DNA from: Actinomadura citrea
Lineage (GTDB): Bacteria; Actinomycetota; Actinomycetes; Streptosporangiales; Streptosporangiaceae
Length of the DNA: 64,000 nt
Assembly: GCF_013409045.1 (NCBI RefSeq)
Contig: NZ_JACCBT010000001.1
Coordinates: 5,766,001 to 5,830,000 of the forward strand
Reading direction: 5' to 3'
Part shown: positions 7,593-14,919 of the stretch, piece by piece
Numbering within the stretch: the first letter of the stretch is position 1
Layout: every line of letters begins with the position of its first letter
The notes under the pieces: generated by a model
The model's database searches: none
Seen by the model: only the letters and a program-made list of their open reading frames with translations
Told to the model about the DNA's origin: nothing
Made by a program: the position numbers and the translations under genes

Positions 7593-9158
7593 ATGGCAGA
7601 CGCGGGCTGGGACATCATCGTCGTCGGCGCGGGCTCCGCGGGCGCCGCGTTCGCCGCCCGTTCCGCAGAGCGGGGCAGGCGAGTGCTGCTGCTGGAGGCC
7701 GGTCCCGACTACAGGTCGGGGCAGATGCCGGAGGCGTGGCGGTCGCCGAACCCGGCGCGGGCGCTGATGGACCCGGCCGCCGTCGCGGGCCTGGTCTGGG
7801 AGGGCGTCACCTCGTCCCGGACGGACAAGCAGCCGCATGCGCCGTACTGGCGCGGCCGTGGCGTGGGCGGCAGCTCGTCGATCAACGGGCAGATCGCGAT
7901 CCGCCCGCCGATGGAGGACTTCGCGGACTGGGCCGCCGCCGGATGCACCGGCTGGTCGCCCGAGGACGTCCTGCCGTACTTCGCCCGGCTGGAGGACGAC
8001 GAGGAGTTCGGCGACGAGCCCTACCACGGGCGCGGCGGGCCGACCCCGATCTTCCGGATGCCGCAGGCGCGGTGGGGCGGCGTGGACGCCGCGCTGTCGG
8101 AGGCGGCACGAGCCGCCGGGCACGCCTGGGCCCCGGACGTGAACGCGCCCGGGGCGGCCGGGGTCTCGCCGTACCCGATCAACTCGTGGGCCGGGCGCCG
8201 GGTCACCGTCAACGACGGTTACCTCGAACCGGCCCGGTCCCTGGACACCCTCACGGTCCGCGGCGACGCCCTGGTCGACCGGGTCGTCTTCGAAGGCGAC
8301 CGGGCCGTCGGCGTCCGCGTCATCACGGGCGGGACGGCGGTGACCGAGTACGCCGGCGATATCGTGCTCAGCGCCGGAGTGATCCACTCTCCGGCGATCC
8401 TGATGAGGTCGGGCATCGGCCCGGCGGACGACCTTCGCCGCCTCGGCATCGCCGTCCGGGCCGACCTCCCCGTCGGCCGCGCCCTGCAGGACCACCCGAT
8501 GATCGTGGTCGGGCTGCCGCTGACCGCGGACGCCGCTGTCAAGACGGCCGACGACCGCCACACCAACGTGTGCGTCCGCTACAGCAGCGGGTCGCCCGGC
8601 GGCACGGCCCTCGACATGATGTTCGTGTCGCTGAACATGAACGTGCTGTCCATGGAGGGGGCCGACACGCGGTTCCCGGTGGGCGGCTTCGGGGTGTGGC
8701 TCAACCAGAACCACTCCCGCGGGGTGCTGACGCTGACGTCCGCCGACCCGCAGGCCCAGCCCGAGGTCCGGGAGCGGATGCTCTCGGACGACCGTGACCT
8801 GGCGCGCCTGCGCGATGGCGTCCGCGCGCTCGTCGAGCTGGCGCGCAGCGCGGAGGCCGCCGCAGTCGTCGAGGGATCGGTGGAGGCCGTCAACGACCGC
8901 CTGTTCGCGGCGCTGGACGACGACGCGGAACTCGACGATCTCCTGCTGGCCACCGCGGTGGACGCCCAGCACGGCACCAGCACCTGCCGAATGGGCGCGC
9001 CCGGTGACCGCCGCGCGGTGGTCGACCCGGCGTGCCGCGTCCTCGGCGTCGACGGCCTGCGCGTCGCGGACGCGTCGATCTTCCCGTCCGTCCCGCGGGC
9101 CAACACCAACCTGGCATCGATCATGGTCGGCGAGCTCATGGCCGACCGCTTCAACTGA
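7593..9158 (+). CDS. GMC-family FAD-dependent oxidoreductase (choline dehydrogenase-like)
   Basis: The 521-residue product oxidises an alcohol to an aldehyde using FAD. The dinucleotide fold IIVVGAGSAGAAFAARSAE starts at residue 7, and the FAD-binding GMC signature GRGVGGSSSING follows near residue 90. The catalytic histidine is at about 460 (QHGTSTCRMG) and the partner asparagine near 504 (PRANTNLASIM). The operon continues with an aldehyde dehydrogenase, so a two-step alcohol-to-acid oxidation is likely. Choline is suggested by the divergent GbsR-like gene, but mycofactocin-linked GMC enzymes look similar. An AGGAGG-like site precedes the ATG. Confidence 0.88.
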   Translation: MADAGWDIIVVGAGSAGAAFAARSAERGRRVLLLEAGPDYRSGQMPEAWRSPNPARALMDPAAVAGLVWEGVTSSRTDKQPHAPYWRGRGVGGSSSINGQIAIRPPMEDFADWAAAGCTGWSPEDVLPYFARLEDDEEFGDEPYHGRGGPTPIFRMPQARWGGVDAALSEAARAAGHAWAPDVNAPGAAGVSPYPINSWAGRRVTVNDGYLEPARSLDTLTVRGDALVDRVVFEGDRAVGVRVITGGTAVTEYAGDIVLSAGVIHSPAILMRSGIGPADDLRRLGIAVRADLPVGRALQDHPMIVVGLPLTADAAVKTADDRHTNVCVRYSSGSPGGTALDMMFVSLNMNVLSMEGADTRFPVGGFGVWLNQNHSRGVLTLTSADPQAQPEVRERMLSDDRDLARLRDGVRALVELARSAEAAAVVEGSVEAVNDRLFAALDDDAELDDLLLATAVDAQHGTSTCRMGAPGDRRAVVDPACRVLGVDGLRVADASIFPSVPRANTNLASIMVGELMADRFN

Positions 9159-9218
9159 CCCGTACGACGCCCGGCCCGGGCCCTCGGGCGGTACGTACTC
9201 GCGCAAGGAGCACGACCA

Positions 9219-10643
9219 GTGAAGGCTTTGCAGAACCTGATCGGCGGCGTCTGGGAGGACTCCCGCGGCGACGCGTTCCACGAGGTGGTCGACCCCGCGA
9301 CCGAGGAGGTCGTCGCGCGTTGCCCCAGCGGCTCGCCCGAGGACGTCCGCACGGCGGTGGCCGCGGCCGCCAGAGCGCAGCCGGCCTGGGCGGCGCTGCC
9401 CGCCGCCGAGCGGGTGGCGCGGCTGACCCGGTGGGCGGACGCGGTCGCCGAGCACGCCGCCGAGCTGGCGGAACTCGAGTGCCGCGAGATGGGCAAGCCC
9501 GTCGCGCTCGGCACCGGCTTCATCGGCGCGGCCGCGCAGCAGGTCAAGGCGGCCGCCGCCGAGGCCCTGGACTACCCGTTCGAGGAGACCGTCCCCGGGC
9601 CGGACGGCAGCAGCACCACCATCCTGCGCAACCCGGTCGGCGCGACCGCGGTCATCGTGCCGTGGAACTTCCCGGTGCCGATGGCGCTCGGCGCGATCGG
9701 CCCGCTGCTCGCCGCGGGCAACACGGTCGTGGTCAAGCCGTCCGAGCGGTCCCCGATGTCGGCGGTGCGGCTCCTCGAACTCGCGGACCTGCCGCCCGGC
9801 GTGGTGAACCTCGTCCACGGCGACTCCCGGGCCGGCGTGCCGCTGGTCGCGGACGAGCGGATCGGGCTCGTCCACTTCACCGGCTCCGTCGAGGCGGGCC
9901 GCCAGGTCGGCGCCGAGACCGGGGGACGGCTGAACCGTTCGATCCTCGAACTCGGCGGAAAGGACCCCGTGGTCGTCGACGCCGATGTGGACCCGGCCGT
10001 CACCGCCGCGGCCGTCGCGTTCGGCGCGTTCGCCAACTCGGGTCAGATCTGCACGTCCATGGAGCGCATCTACGTGCACAAGGACATCGCCGAGGAGTTC
10101 ATCGACGCCCTCGTCGACGCCGCCGGGACCTACACCCTCGGGAACGGCCGCGACGGGCAGACGGTGCTGGGTCCGTTGGTGGACCAGCGGCAGCGCGACA
10201 TCGTCGAACGCCACGTCGCCGACGCCCTCGAACGCGGTGCGACCGTCCGCACCGGAGGCAAGAGGCCTGAGGGCAGGGGCTTCTTCTATCCCGCCACCGT
10301 GCTCACCGATGTCGACGACTCCATGCTCGTCATGAACGAGGAGACCTTCGGCCCGCTCGCCCCGGTGGCGGTCGTGCCCTCCTTCGAGGAGGGGCTGGCC
10401 CAGGCCGCCAAGACGCGGTTCGGTCTCGCCGCCACCGTGTACACCAACGACCCCGAGCACATGGCCGCCGCACGCGCTCTCCCTGCCGGCGTGGTGTGGG
10501 TGAACCAGTGGCAGGGCGGCGGTCCCGAGCGCCTCTACGAGCCGGCGGGCGACAGCGGGATGGGCGCCACCGGGTCCAGGGCCGCCTACGACGCGGCCAC
10601 CCGTCCCGTCTCGATCCACACCGCACCGGCGGCGCGAGCATGA
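9219..10643 (+). CDS. NAD(P)-dependent aldehyde dehydrogenase
   Basis: The 474-residue product is a complete aldehyde dehydrogenase. The cofactor-site segment VPWNFPVPMALGAIGPLLAAGNTVVVKPSE, the catalytic glutamate at 244 (LELGGKDP) and the catalytic cysteine at 278 (NSGQICTSMER) are all present. It converts an aldehyde to the acid. It lies 60 bp downstream of the GMC oxidoreductase and its stop overlaps the amidohydrolase start, so it is the second step of a shared pathway. Glycine betaine aldehyde is one candidate substrate because of the GbsR-like regulator, but the amidohydrolase that follows argues for an amide-containing or other substrate. Specificity cannot be read from the sequence. 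Confidence 0.88.
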   Translation: MKALQNLIGGVWEDSRGDAFHEVVDPATEEVVARCPSGSPEDVRTAVAAAARAQPAWAALPAAERVARLTRWADAVAEHAAELAELECREMGKPVALGTGFIGAAAQQVKAAAAEALDYPFEETVPGPDGSSTTILRNPVGATAVIVPWNFPVPMALGAIGPLLAAGNTVVVKPSERSPMSAVRLLELADLPPGVVNLVHGDSRAGVPLVADERIGLVHFTGSVEAGRQVGAETGGRLNRSILELGGKDPVVVDADVDPAVTAAAVAFGAFANSGQICTSMERIYVHKDIAEEFIDALVDAAGTYTLGNGRDGQTVLGPLVDQRQRDIVERHVADALERGATVRTGGKRPEGRGFFYPATVLTDVDDSMLVMNEETFGPLAPVAVVPSFEEGLAQAAKTRFGLAATVYTNDPEHMAAARALPAGVVWVNQWQGGGPERLYEPAGDSGMGATGSRAAYDAATRPVSIHTAPAARA

Positions 10644-11782
10644 CCGCCACCGTGAGGATCGAGAACGCGAAGCGGCACGCAGCGGACGTCGTCGGCGCTT
10701 GGAGCGACCGCCTGGTCGAGCTGTCCCACCGCATCCACGCCAACCCTGAACTGGCCTTCGAGGAGACGCGGGCCAGCGCGTGGGTGGCCGAGGCGCTGGC
10801 CGCCGCCGGGTTCGAGGTCGAGCACGGCTGCTACGAGCTGCCCACCGCCGTCCGCGCGACCGCCGGGACGGGACCGGTGCACATCGGGATCTGCGCGGAG
10901 TACGACGCCCTCCCCGAGATCGGCCACGCCTGCGGCCACAACATCATCGCCGCCGCCGCGGTCGGGGCCGGGGCGGCGCTCGCCGGCATGGCCGACGACC
11001 TGGGGCTGACCGTGACCGTCCTCGGCACCCCGGCGGAGGAGGGCGGCGGAGGCAAGATCCTCATGCTGGAGCGCGGCGCGTTCCAGGGAATGGACGCGGC
11101 GATGATGGTGCACCCCGCCGCGGTCGAGATGGCCGCGATGCCGGGCTCGGCCGTCTCCCAGTTCCAGGTCGCCTACCGCGGCAAGCCCGCGCACGCCGGC
11201 GCGTACCCGCAGTTCGGCGTCAACGCCGCCGACGCGATGACCGTCGCGCAGGTCGCGATCGGGCTGCTCCGCCAGCAGACGGGCCCGGACGACCGCATCG
11301 CCGGCATCGTCACGGAGGCGGGCACCGCGGCCAACATCATTCCCGACGCGAGCCGGGGAGGGTGGATCGTGCGGTCGTCCACGATGGAGGGTCTCGCCGA
11401 GCTCAATCAGCGCGTGCAGCGTTGCTTCGAGGCCGGCGCGGTGGCCACCGGTTGCGAACTGACCACCACGCCGATCTCCCCGGACTACGCCGACCTGCGG
11501 CCCGACCCGGCCATGCTGGAGCTGTACCGGGCCAACGCCGAGGCGCTCGGGCGCGTCTTCCCGGACCTGCCCGGCGGCTCCCCGGCCGGCGCGGCCACGG
11601 ACATGGGCAACGTCTCCCACGCCGTTCCCGCCATCCACCCGATGCTCGGGCTGGACTGCCTGCCCGCGGTGAACCACCAGCCCGAGTTCACCGCGGCGTG
11701 CGTCACCCCGGCCGCCGACAAGGCGGTCCTGGACGGCGCCACCGCGATGGCGCGGACGGCCATCGACCTGGCCCGTGCCTGA
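10640..11782 (+). CDS. M20-family amidohydrolase / metallopeptidase
   Basis: The 380-residue product is a zinc amidohydrolase of the M20D group, relatives of which cleave N-acyl or N-carbamoyl amino acids and aminobenzoyl-glutamate. The metal-binding region reads ICAEYDALPEIGHACGHN near residue 95, followed by the catalytic-base loop GTPAEEGGGGK near 135. A dimerisation domain lies at about residues 175-290. The ATG at 10640 overlaps the TGA of the aldehyde dehydrogenase by 4 bp, so translation is probably coupled. Its presence suggests that the pathway substrate carries an amide to be removed after, or before, side-chain oxidation. Confidence 0.87.
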   Translation: MTATVRIENAKRHAADVVGAWSDRLVELSHRIHANPELAFEETRASAWVAEALAAAGFEVEHGCYELPTAVRATAGTGPVHIGICAEYDALPEIGHACGHNIIAAAAVGAGAALAGMADDLGLTVTVLGTPAEEGGGGKILMLERGAFQGMDAAMMVHPAAVEMAAMPGSAVSQFQVAYRGKPAHAGAYPQFGVNAADAMTVAQVAIGLLRQQTGPDDRIAGIVTEAGTAANIIPDASRGGWIVRSSTMEGLAELNQRVQRCFEAGAVATGCELTTTPISPDYADLRPDPAMLELYRANAEALGRVFPDLPGGSPAGAATDMGNVSHAVPAIHPMLGLDCLPAVNHQPEFTAACVTPAADKAVLDGATAMARTAIDLARA

Positions 11783-11947
11783 CCGGCCCGCGGTGGGCCT
11801 TCCGCGTGTCGAGGTCGCGTCCCCACGCGTCGGCGATCAGCCGCTTGGGCTCGGTGTAGGCGACTCGGGCCGGTTCAGCGTCACGACCGCCACGCTCCGT
11901 CCCGCTCGGGGAGCACCGGCGCGTTCTCGTCGGTGGTGGCGTCCATG
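11783..11947 (-). pseudogene. remnant of an enoyl-CoA hydratase-like gene start
   Basis: Reading the minus strand from an ATG near 11945, the frame begins MDATTDENAPVLPERDGA and is then broken. Dropping one frame restores VAVVTLNRPES, the opening beta-strand typical of enoyl-CoA hydratase/isomerase proteins. After RPES the frame shifts again to AYTEPKRLIADAWGRDLDT and then runs into the end of the amidohydrolase gene. So two frame breaks and probably an internal deletion are present. It directly follows the MaoC-like remnant on the same strand. Identity rests on one short motif. Confidence 0.5.
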
Positions 11948-12127
11948 TCAGGCATCCAGCGCCGGGGTCTCGGGCCAGGTCTTGACCACGAGGCTGAGCA
12001 CGTCGTAGGTCGCGGCGGCCTGGCCGTCCTGGTTGGTCACGACGGCGTCCCAGCTGACCTCGCCGTGGTCGGCGCCGGTGCGCGGGGTGATCTGCTTTGA
12101 CGGTCAGCGCCACCTCGATGGTGTCGC
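11948..12127 (-). pseudogene. 3' fragment of a MaoC-like dehydratase with a one-base frameshift
   Basis: The minus strand immediately after the stop of the methyltransferase gene reads GDTIEVALTVK. With one extra A removed in the AAA near 12098, it continues QITPRTGADHGEVSWDAVV, then TNQDGQAAATYDVLSLVVK, and ends TWPETPALDA and a stop at 11948-11950. GDTIEV at the beginning and the VLSLVVK ending are typical of the last 60 residues of MaoC-type hot-dog dehydratases. The N-terminal half is absent and has been replaced by the methyltransferase gene, which suggests a deletion or insertion junction at 12127/12128. Confidence 0.7.
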
Positions 12128-13039
12128 CTAGGGCTTGCGGCCGCCGCGAAGGGCGCGGGGAAGGGCGGTGGCCGCCCGGCCGACCCTGAAGCTGACCGAG
12201 CCGCGGACGGCCTCCAGCTCGTGGCGCGCGCGGGCCAGCCCGTCCTCCGCGCGGGCGAGCCGCTTCTCCGCCCGCGCGAGCCGCTCCTTCAGCCTGCCCG
12301 TCTCGTTCGGCGGGCGTGTCGCTCCCTTGCCCTTGATGCGGACGAGCCGGCGCCCGGCGACCTGCTGGACCTCGTGCCAGGCGTCCTCCCGCGTCGCCAG
12401 CCAGTCCAGGAGGTCGTCCTGGACCGCGTCGGCGTCGCCCCAGGTGCCGTAGAGCTTCTGCGTGGTGACGCAGATCGGGCGCAGCCCGTCGGTGGCCACC
12501 GACTCCCACACCGCGGCGGAGACCCCGGGGGTGTGCTCGGACCGGTAGTCGTCGCACACGATGAGGCCCCCAGCGGGGAGCAGCACGTGCGCCGCCTTGA
12601 TGTCGGCGTGCACGTGCTCGTACAGGTGGGACGCGTCCACGTGCACGAACCGGCAGGTCTCCGGCTGGACGTGGTCCAGGATCAGCGAGGTCGGCCCCTG
12701 GACGATCTCCGGGAGCCGGTCGTGGAAGGCGCGGTAGTTCGACTCGAACGCCCGGCGGGTCAGGGTCGAGTACGACCCCTGCATCTCCGCCCGGTTGGAG
12801 TCGTCCGGGGCGTCGCCGTCGAACAGGTCGCACACGGTGAAGGTGTCGCCCTCCCGCAGGTGGCGGCCCATCAGGATGGCGCTCTTGCCGAGGTAGGAGC
12901 CGAGCTCCACCAGGTTGCCGCGCTCACCGAGCCGCTCCTGGCGTTCCAGGAACCAGGTGAAGAGCAGTTGGTCGATCTTCGGGAACCACCCCTTGACCTC
13001 GTCGAGGGAGGTGGGCGGCACGGTCTCTTGGCTGATCAT
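12128..13039 (-). CDS. class I SAM-dependent methyltransferase with C-terminal coiled coil
   Basis: The 303-residue product has a Rossmann methyltransferase fold of the type linked to glycan or natural-product tailoring (Methyltransf_24-like). It contains the SAM loop LVELGSYLGKSAILMGRHL, the acidic residues in FTVCDLFDGD, HVDASHLYEHVHADI, and GGLIVCDDYRSEHTPG. Residues 240-285 are heptad-rich (RLKERLARAEKRLARAEDG) and predict a coiled coil, as found in cell-surface glycan enzymes. The gene ends exactly at the junction with the MaoC-like remnant, so it may be an inserted gene. No glycosyltransferase is nearby. The substrate is unknown. Confidence 0.75.
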   Translation of the reverse strand: MISQETVPPTSLDEVKGWFPKIDQLLFTWFLERQERLGERGNLVELGSYLGKSAILMGRHLREGDTFTVCDLFDGDAPDDSNRAEMQGSYSTLTRRAFESNYRAFHDRLPEIVQGPTSLILDHVQPETCRFVHVDASHLYEHVHADIKAAHVLLPAGGLIVCDDYRSEHTPGVSAAVWESVATDGLRPICVTTQKLYGTWGDADAVQDDLLDWLATREDAWHEVQQVAGRRLVRIKGKGATRPPNETGRLKERLARAEKRLARAEDGLARARHELEAVRGSVSFRVGRAATALPRALRGGRKP

Positions 13040-13189
13040 GTAGGGAGCTCCAACGTCGTCGTTCTCGACAGCGGGGGGGACGCGAGACGAAAATCGCCAT
13101 GATAGGCGAGTCGCTCCTCATGGCAACAAAACCGGATTTCGGGCTCTTGCCGACCGGTTATCTGGTTCCGCGGGGGGCGGGGACCGCTG

Positions 13190-13219
13190 TTGACAGGGCG
13201 ATCGCCGGGCCCGTACCGT
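13190..13219 (+). promoter_or_regulatory. promoter TTGACA - 18 bp - TACCGT for the cbt/cob transcript
   Basis: A perfect -35 hexamer TTGACA (13190-13195) is followed after 18 bp by TACCGT (13214-13219). Transcription would begin at about 13226, just before the cobalamin riboswitch. This is the best housekeeping-type promoter in the window. Confidence 0.6.
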
Positions 13220-13229
13220 TCGGCTGATT

Positions 13230-13325
13230 CACGGTTGCCCGAGGGAAATCCGGTGAGATGCCGGTGCGGACGCGCCACTGTATCCGGGACGACGATCCCG
13301 GGAGCCAGGTCGCTCGGGTGATCGC
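13230..13325 (+). ncRNA. cobalamin riboswitch upstream of cbtB
   Basis: The region has the order of conserved elements of the adenosylcobalamin riboswitch: GAGGGAA, CCGGTG, GCCACTGT at 13274-13281, and the B12 box GAGCCAGGT at 13302-13310. Closing arms CCCGAG (13238-13243) and CTCGGG (13313-13318) enclose it. The ribosome site GGAGG of cbtB follows 42 bp later, so high cobalamin would block translation or cause termination ahead of the cobalt-uptake genes. In this class, ligand binding turns expression off. Confidence 0.9.
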
Positions 13326-13368
13326 GACCTCATTGTCCGGGACGCGCCTGATCCCCACCGGAGGCTCC

Positions 13369-13554
13369 GTGAGCACGCTGTCGGCTCGCCACATCCCCCT
13401 TTCCCACCTCGTTCCCTGGTTGCTCGCGGTTCCCGCGCTGCTGCTCCTCGGCTACCTCGTCCTGATGGACAACGGCGCCGTGTCGCAGACCGGCGGCTAC
13501 CTCCACGAGCTGATGCACGACGGGCGGCACCTGCTCGGCGTGCCCTGCCACTAG
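13369..13554 (+). CDS. cbtB: CbtB-like small subunit of a cobalt transporter
   Basis: The 61-residue product has one membrane helix (residues 12-32, VPWLLAVPALLLLGYLVLM) and a histidine-rich C-terminus (YLHELMHDGRHLLGVPCH). This matches CbtB, the short partner of CbtA, which is predicted from genome context to bring cobalt into cells. The GTG at 13369 is preceded by GGAGG at 13360-13364 with a 4-base spacer, making it the likely start; the longer frame from 13258 begins inside the riboswitch. It heads the riboswitch-controlled operon and lies 8 bp before cbtA. Confidence 0.85.
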   Translation: MSTLSARHIPLSHLVPWLLAVPALLLLGYLVLMDNGAVSQTGGYLHELMHDGRHLLGVPCH

Positions 13555-13562
13555 GCCGCCGC

Positions 13563-14363
13563 ATGGTGCGCACCCTGCTGGTCAGGGGCCTTCTTCTGGG
13601 CCTGCTGGCCGGTCTTGTCGCGGGCGTCTTCGCCTTCACGGTCGGCGAGCCCCGCATCGACGACGCGATCGCCCTGGAGAACGCCGCCGCCGCGCACGAG
13701 CACGGCGCGGCCGCCGAGCCCGAGTCCGCAACGCACGGGCACGAGTCCGGAACACATGAACACGAGTCCGGAACCGGCGGGAAGGAGTCCGGAACGCACG
13801 AGCACGGCGAGGAGGTGAGCCGCGGCACGCAGAAGGCCGGGCTCTTCCTCGCCACGGGTCTCTACGGCCTCGCGGTGGGCGGCGTGTTCGCGCTCGCCTT
13901 CGCGGGACTGCGGGGACGCGTCGGGCCGCGCTCGGACGCCGCGCTCGCGCTCGCCGCCGCCGGGACGGCCTTCGCCGCCGTCATCGTCGTGCCGTTCCTG
14001 AAGTATCCGGCGAACCCGCCCGCGGTGGGCGACCCGGAGACGATCAACACCCGCACCCTGCTGTACCTGGCGATGATCGGGGTCGGGCTCCTCTCCACCG
14101 CCATCGCGGTGACCACGGCGCGCAGCGTGCGCGGCGGGCCGTGGGCGCGGTGGCCGGCGGCCGTGCTGGCGTTCGTCGTCCCGGTGGTGGTGGCGTCGCT
14201 GCTGCTGCCGGGCGTGGACGAGGTGCCGGACGGGTTCCCCGCCACCCTGCTGTGGCAGTTCCGCATCACCTCGCTCGGGACGCAGCTGGTGTTCTGGGCG
14301 TCCTTCGGAACCCTGTTCGGATGGTTCTGCGACCGGGCCGCCCGCGCCCCGGCGCCGGCGTGA
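13563..14363 (+). CDS. cbtA: CbtA-like cobalt transporter, large subunit
   Basis: The 266-residue membrane protein has a first helix at residues 5-25, then a long histidine-rich extracytoplasmic loop, then about four more helices (LFLATGLYGLAVGGVFALAF, AAAGTAFAAVIVVPFL, LLYLAMIGVGLLSTAIAV, VLAFVVPVVVASLLL). A final segment near the end reads TQLVFWASFGTLFGWF. This is the CbtA architecture. Between residues about 40 and 83 the loop has repeats of HEHESGT type, encoded by a near-repeat of cacgagtccggaac. Such histidine stretches bind divalent metals. It is in the cobalamin-repressed operon, which supports cobalt as the substrate. Confidence 0.85.
   Translation: MVRTLLVRGLLLGLLAGLVAGVFAFTVGEPRIDDAIALENAAAAHEHGAAAEPESATHGHESGTHEHESGTGGKESGTHEHGEEVSRGTQKAGLFLATGLYGLAVGGVFALAFAGLRGRVGPRSDAALALAAAGTAFAAVIVVPFLKYPANPPAVGDPETINTRTLLYLAMIGVGLLSTAIAVTTARSVRGGPWARWPAAVLAFVVPVVVASLLLPGVDEVPDGFPATLLWQFRITSLGTQLVFWASFGTLFGWFCDRAARAPAPA
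13700..13812 (+). repeat. degenerate tandem repeat encoding the metal-binding loop of CbtA
   Basis: Copies of a unit near ACGAGTCCGGAAC occur at about 13739, 13760 and, modified, at 13785. They encode H/E-rich stretches (HGHESGTHEHESGT). Variation in copy number between strains would alter loop length. Confidence 0.55.
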
Positions 14364-14382
14364 TCGGCCCGCCCTGACCGGC

Positions 14383-14919
14383 GTGCTGTTCGTCCGGCAC
14401 GCGACGTCGGCGGGGATGCGGCAGGCCCGCTTCCCCGCCGACCTCGCCGCCGACCCGTCGAGTCTGGCGAGGGCGGAGGCGCTGGCCCGCGCGCTGCCGG
14501 CCGGCGAGGCGTGGACCTCGCCCGCCCGCGCCGCCCGGGAGACCTGCGCCGCGCTCGGCCTCGACGCCCGCCCGGTCGCGGCGCTCGCCGAGGCCGATCA
14601 TGGTTCCTGGGCGGGCGTGCGCTTCGCGGAGGCCGATCCGGACGCGCTGGCCGCCTGGCTGGCGGACCCGGACGCCGCGCCCCCCGGCGGCGAGAGCCGG
14701 TCCGCGCTCGCGGCGCGGGTCGCGGCGTGGCTCGACGGACGTCCCTGCGGCGTCGCCGTCTGCGACGCGGGCGTGATCCGGGCGGCGCTCGCCCACGCGC
14801 TCGGCGCCGGCGTTCTCGCAGCCGACCGGATCGACCTCGCGCCGCTGTCCACCACGAGGCTCGCCGCCGCCGGGAGCGGCTGGCGGGTCGCCCATGTCAA
14901 CCGGAAGGTCCAGGTGTGA
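14383..14919 (+). CDS. histidine phosphatase-family protein in the cobalamin operon
   Basis: The 178-residue product is of the phosphoglycerate-mutase/histidine phosphatase type. The N-terminal RHAT in LFVRHATSAGM carries the histidine that becomes phosphorylated, although the usual RHGxT reads RHATS. Later acidic residues in EADHGSW and the VAVCDAGVIRAALAHALG segment correspond to the second histidine motif with Asp-Ala in place of His-Gly. So one catalytic histidine may be missing and activity as alpha-ribazole phosphatase is uncertain. It is coupled by a 4-bp overlap to the chelatase gene and is consistently linked to cobalamin genes in actinomycetes. Confidence 0.75.
   Translation: MLFVRHATSAGMRQARFPADLAADPSSLARAEALARALPAGEAWTSPARAARETCAALGLDARPVAALAEADHGSWAGVRFAEADPDALAAWLADPDAAPPGGESRSALAARVAAWLDGRPCGVAVCDAGVIRAALAHALGAGVLAADRIDLAPLSTTRLAAAGSGWRVAHVNRKVQV

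Noticed and set aside
7440..10619. 1059-codon open frame opposite the GMC and aldehyde dehydrogenase genes
   Set aside because: The plus-strand genes have catalytic motifs; the antisense frame is a GC-rich shadow without domains.
13258..13368. Upstream ATG extension of cbtB
   Set aside because: It lies within the riboswitch and the GGAGG site points to GTG 13369.
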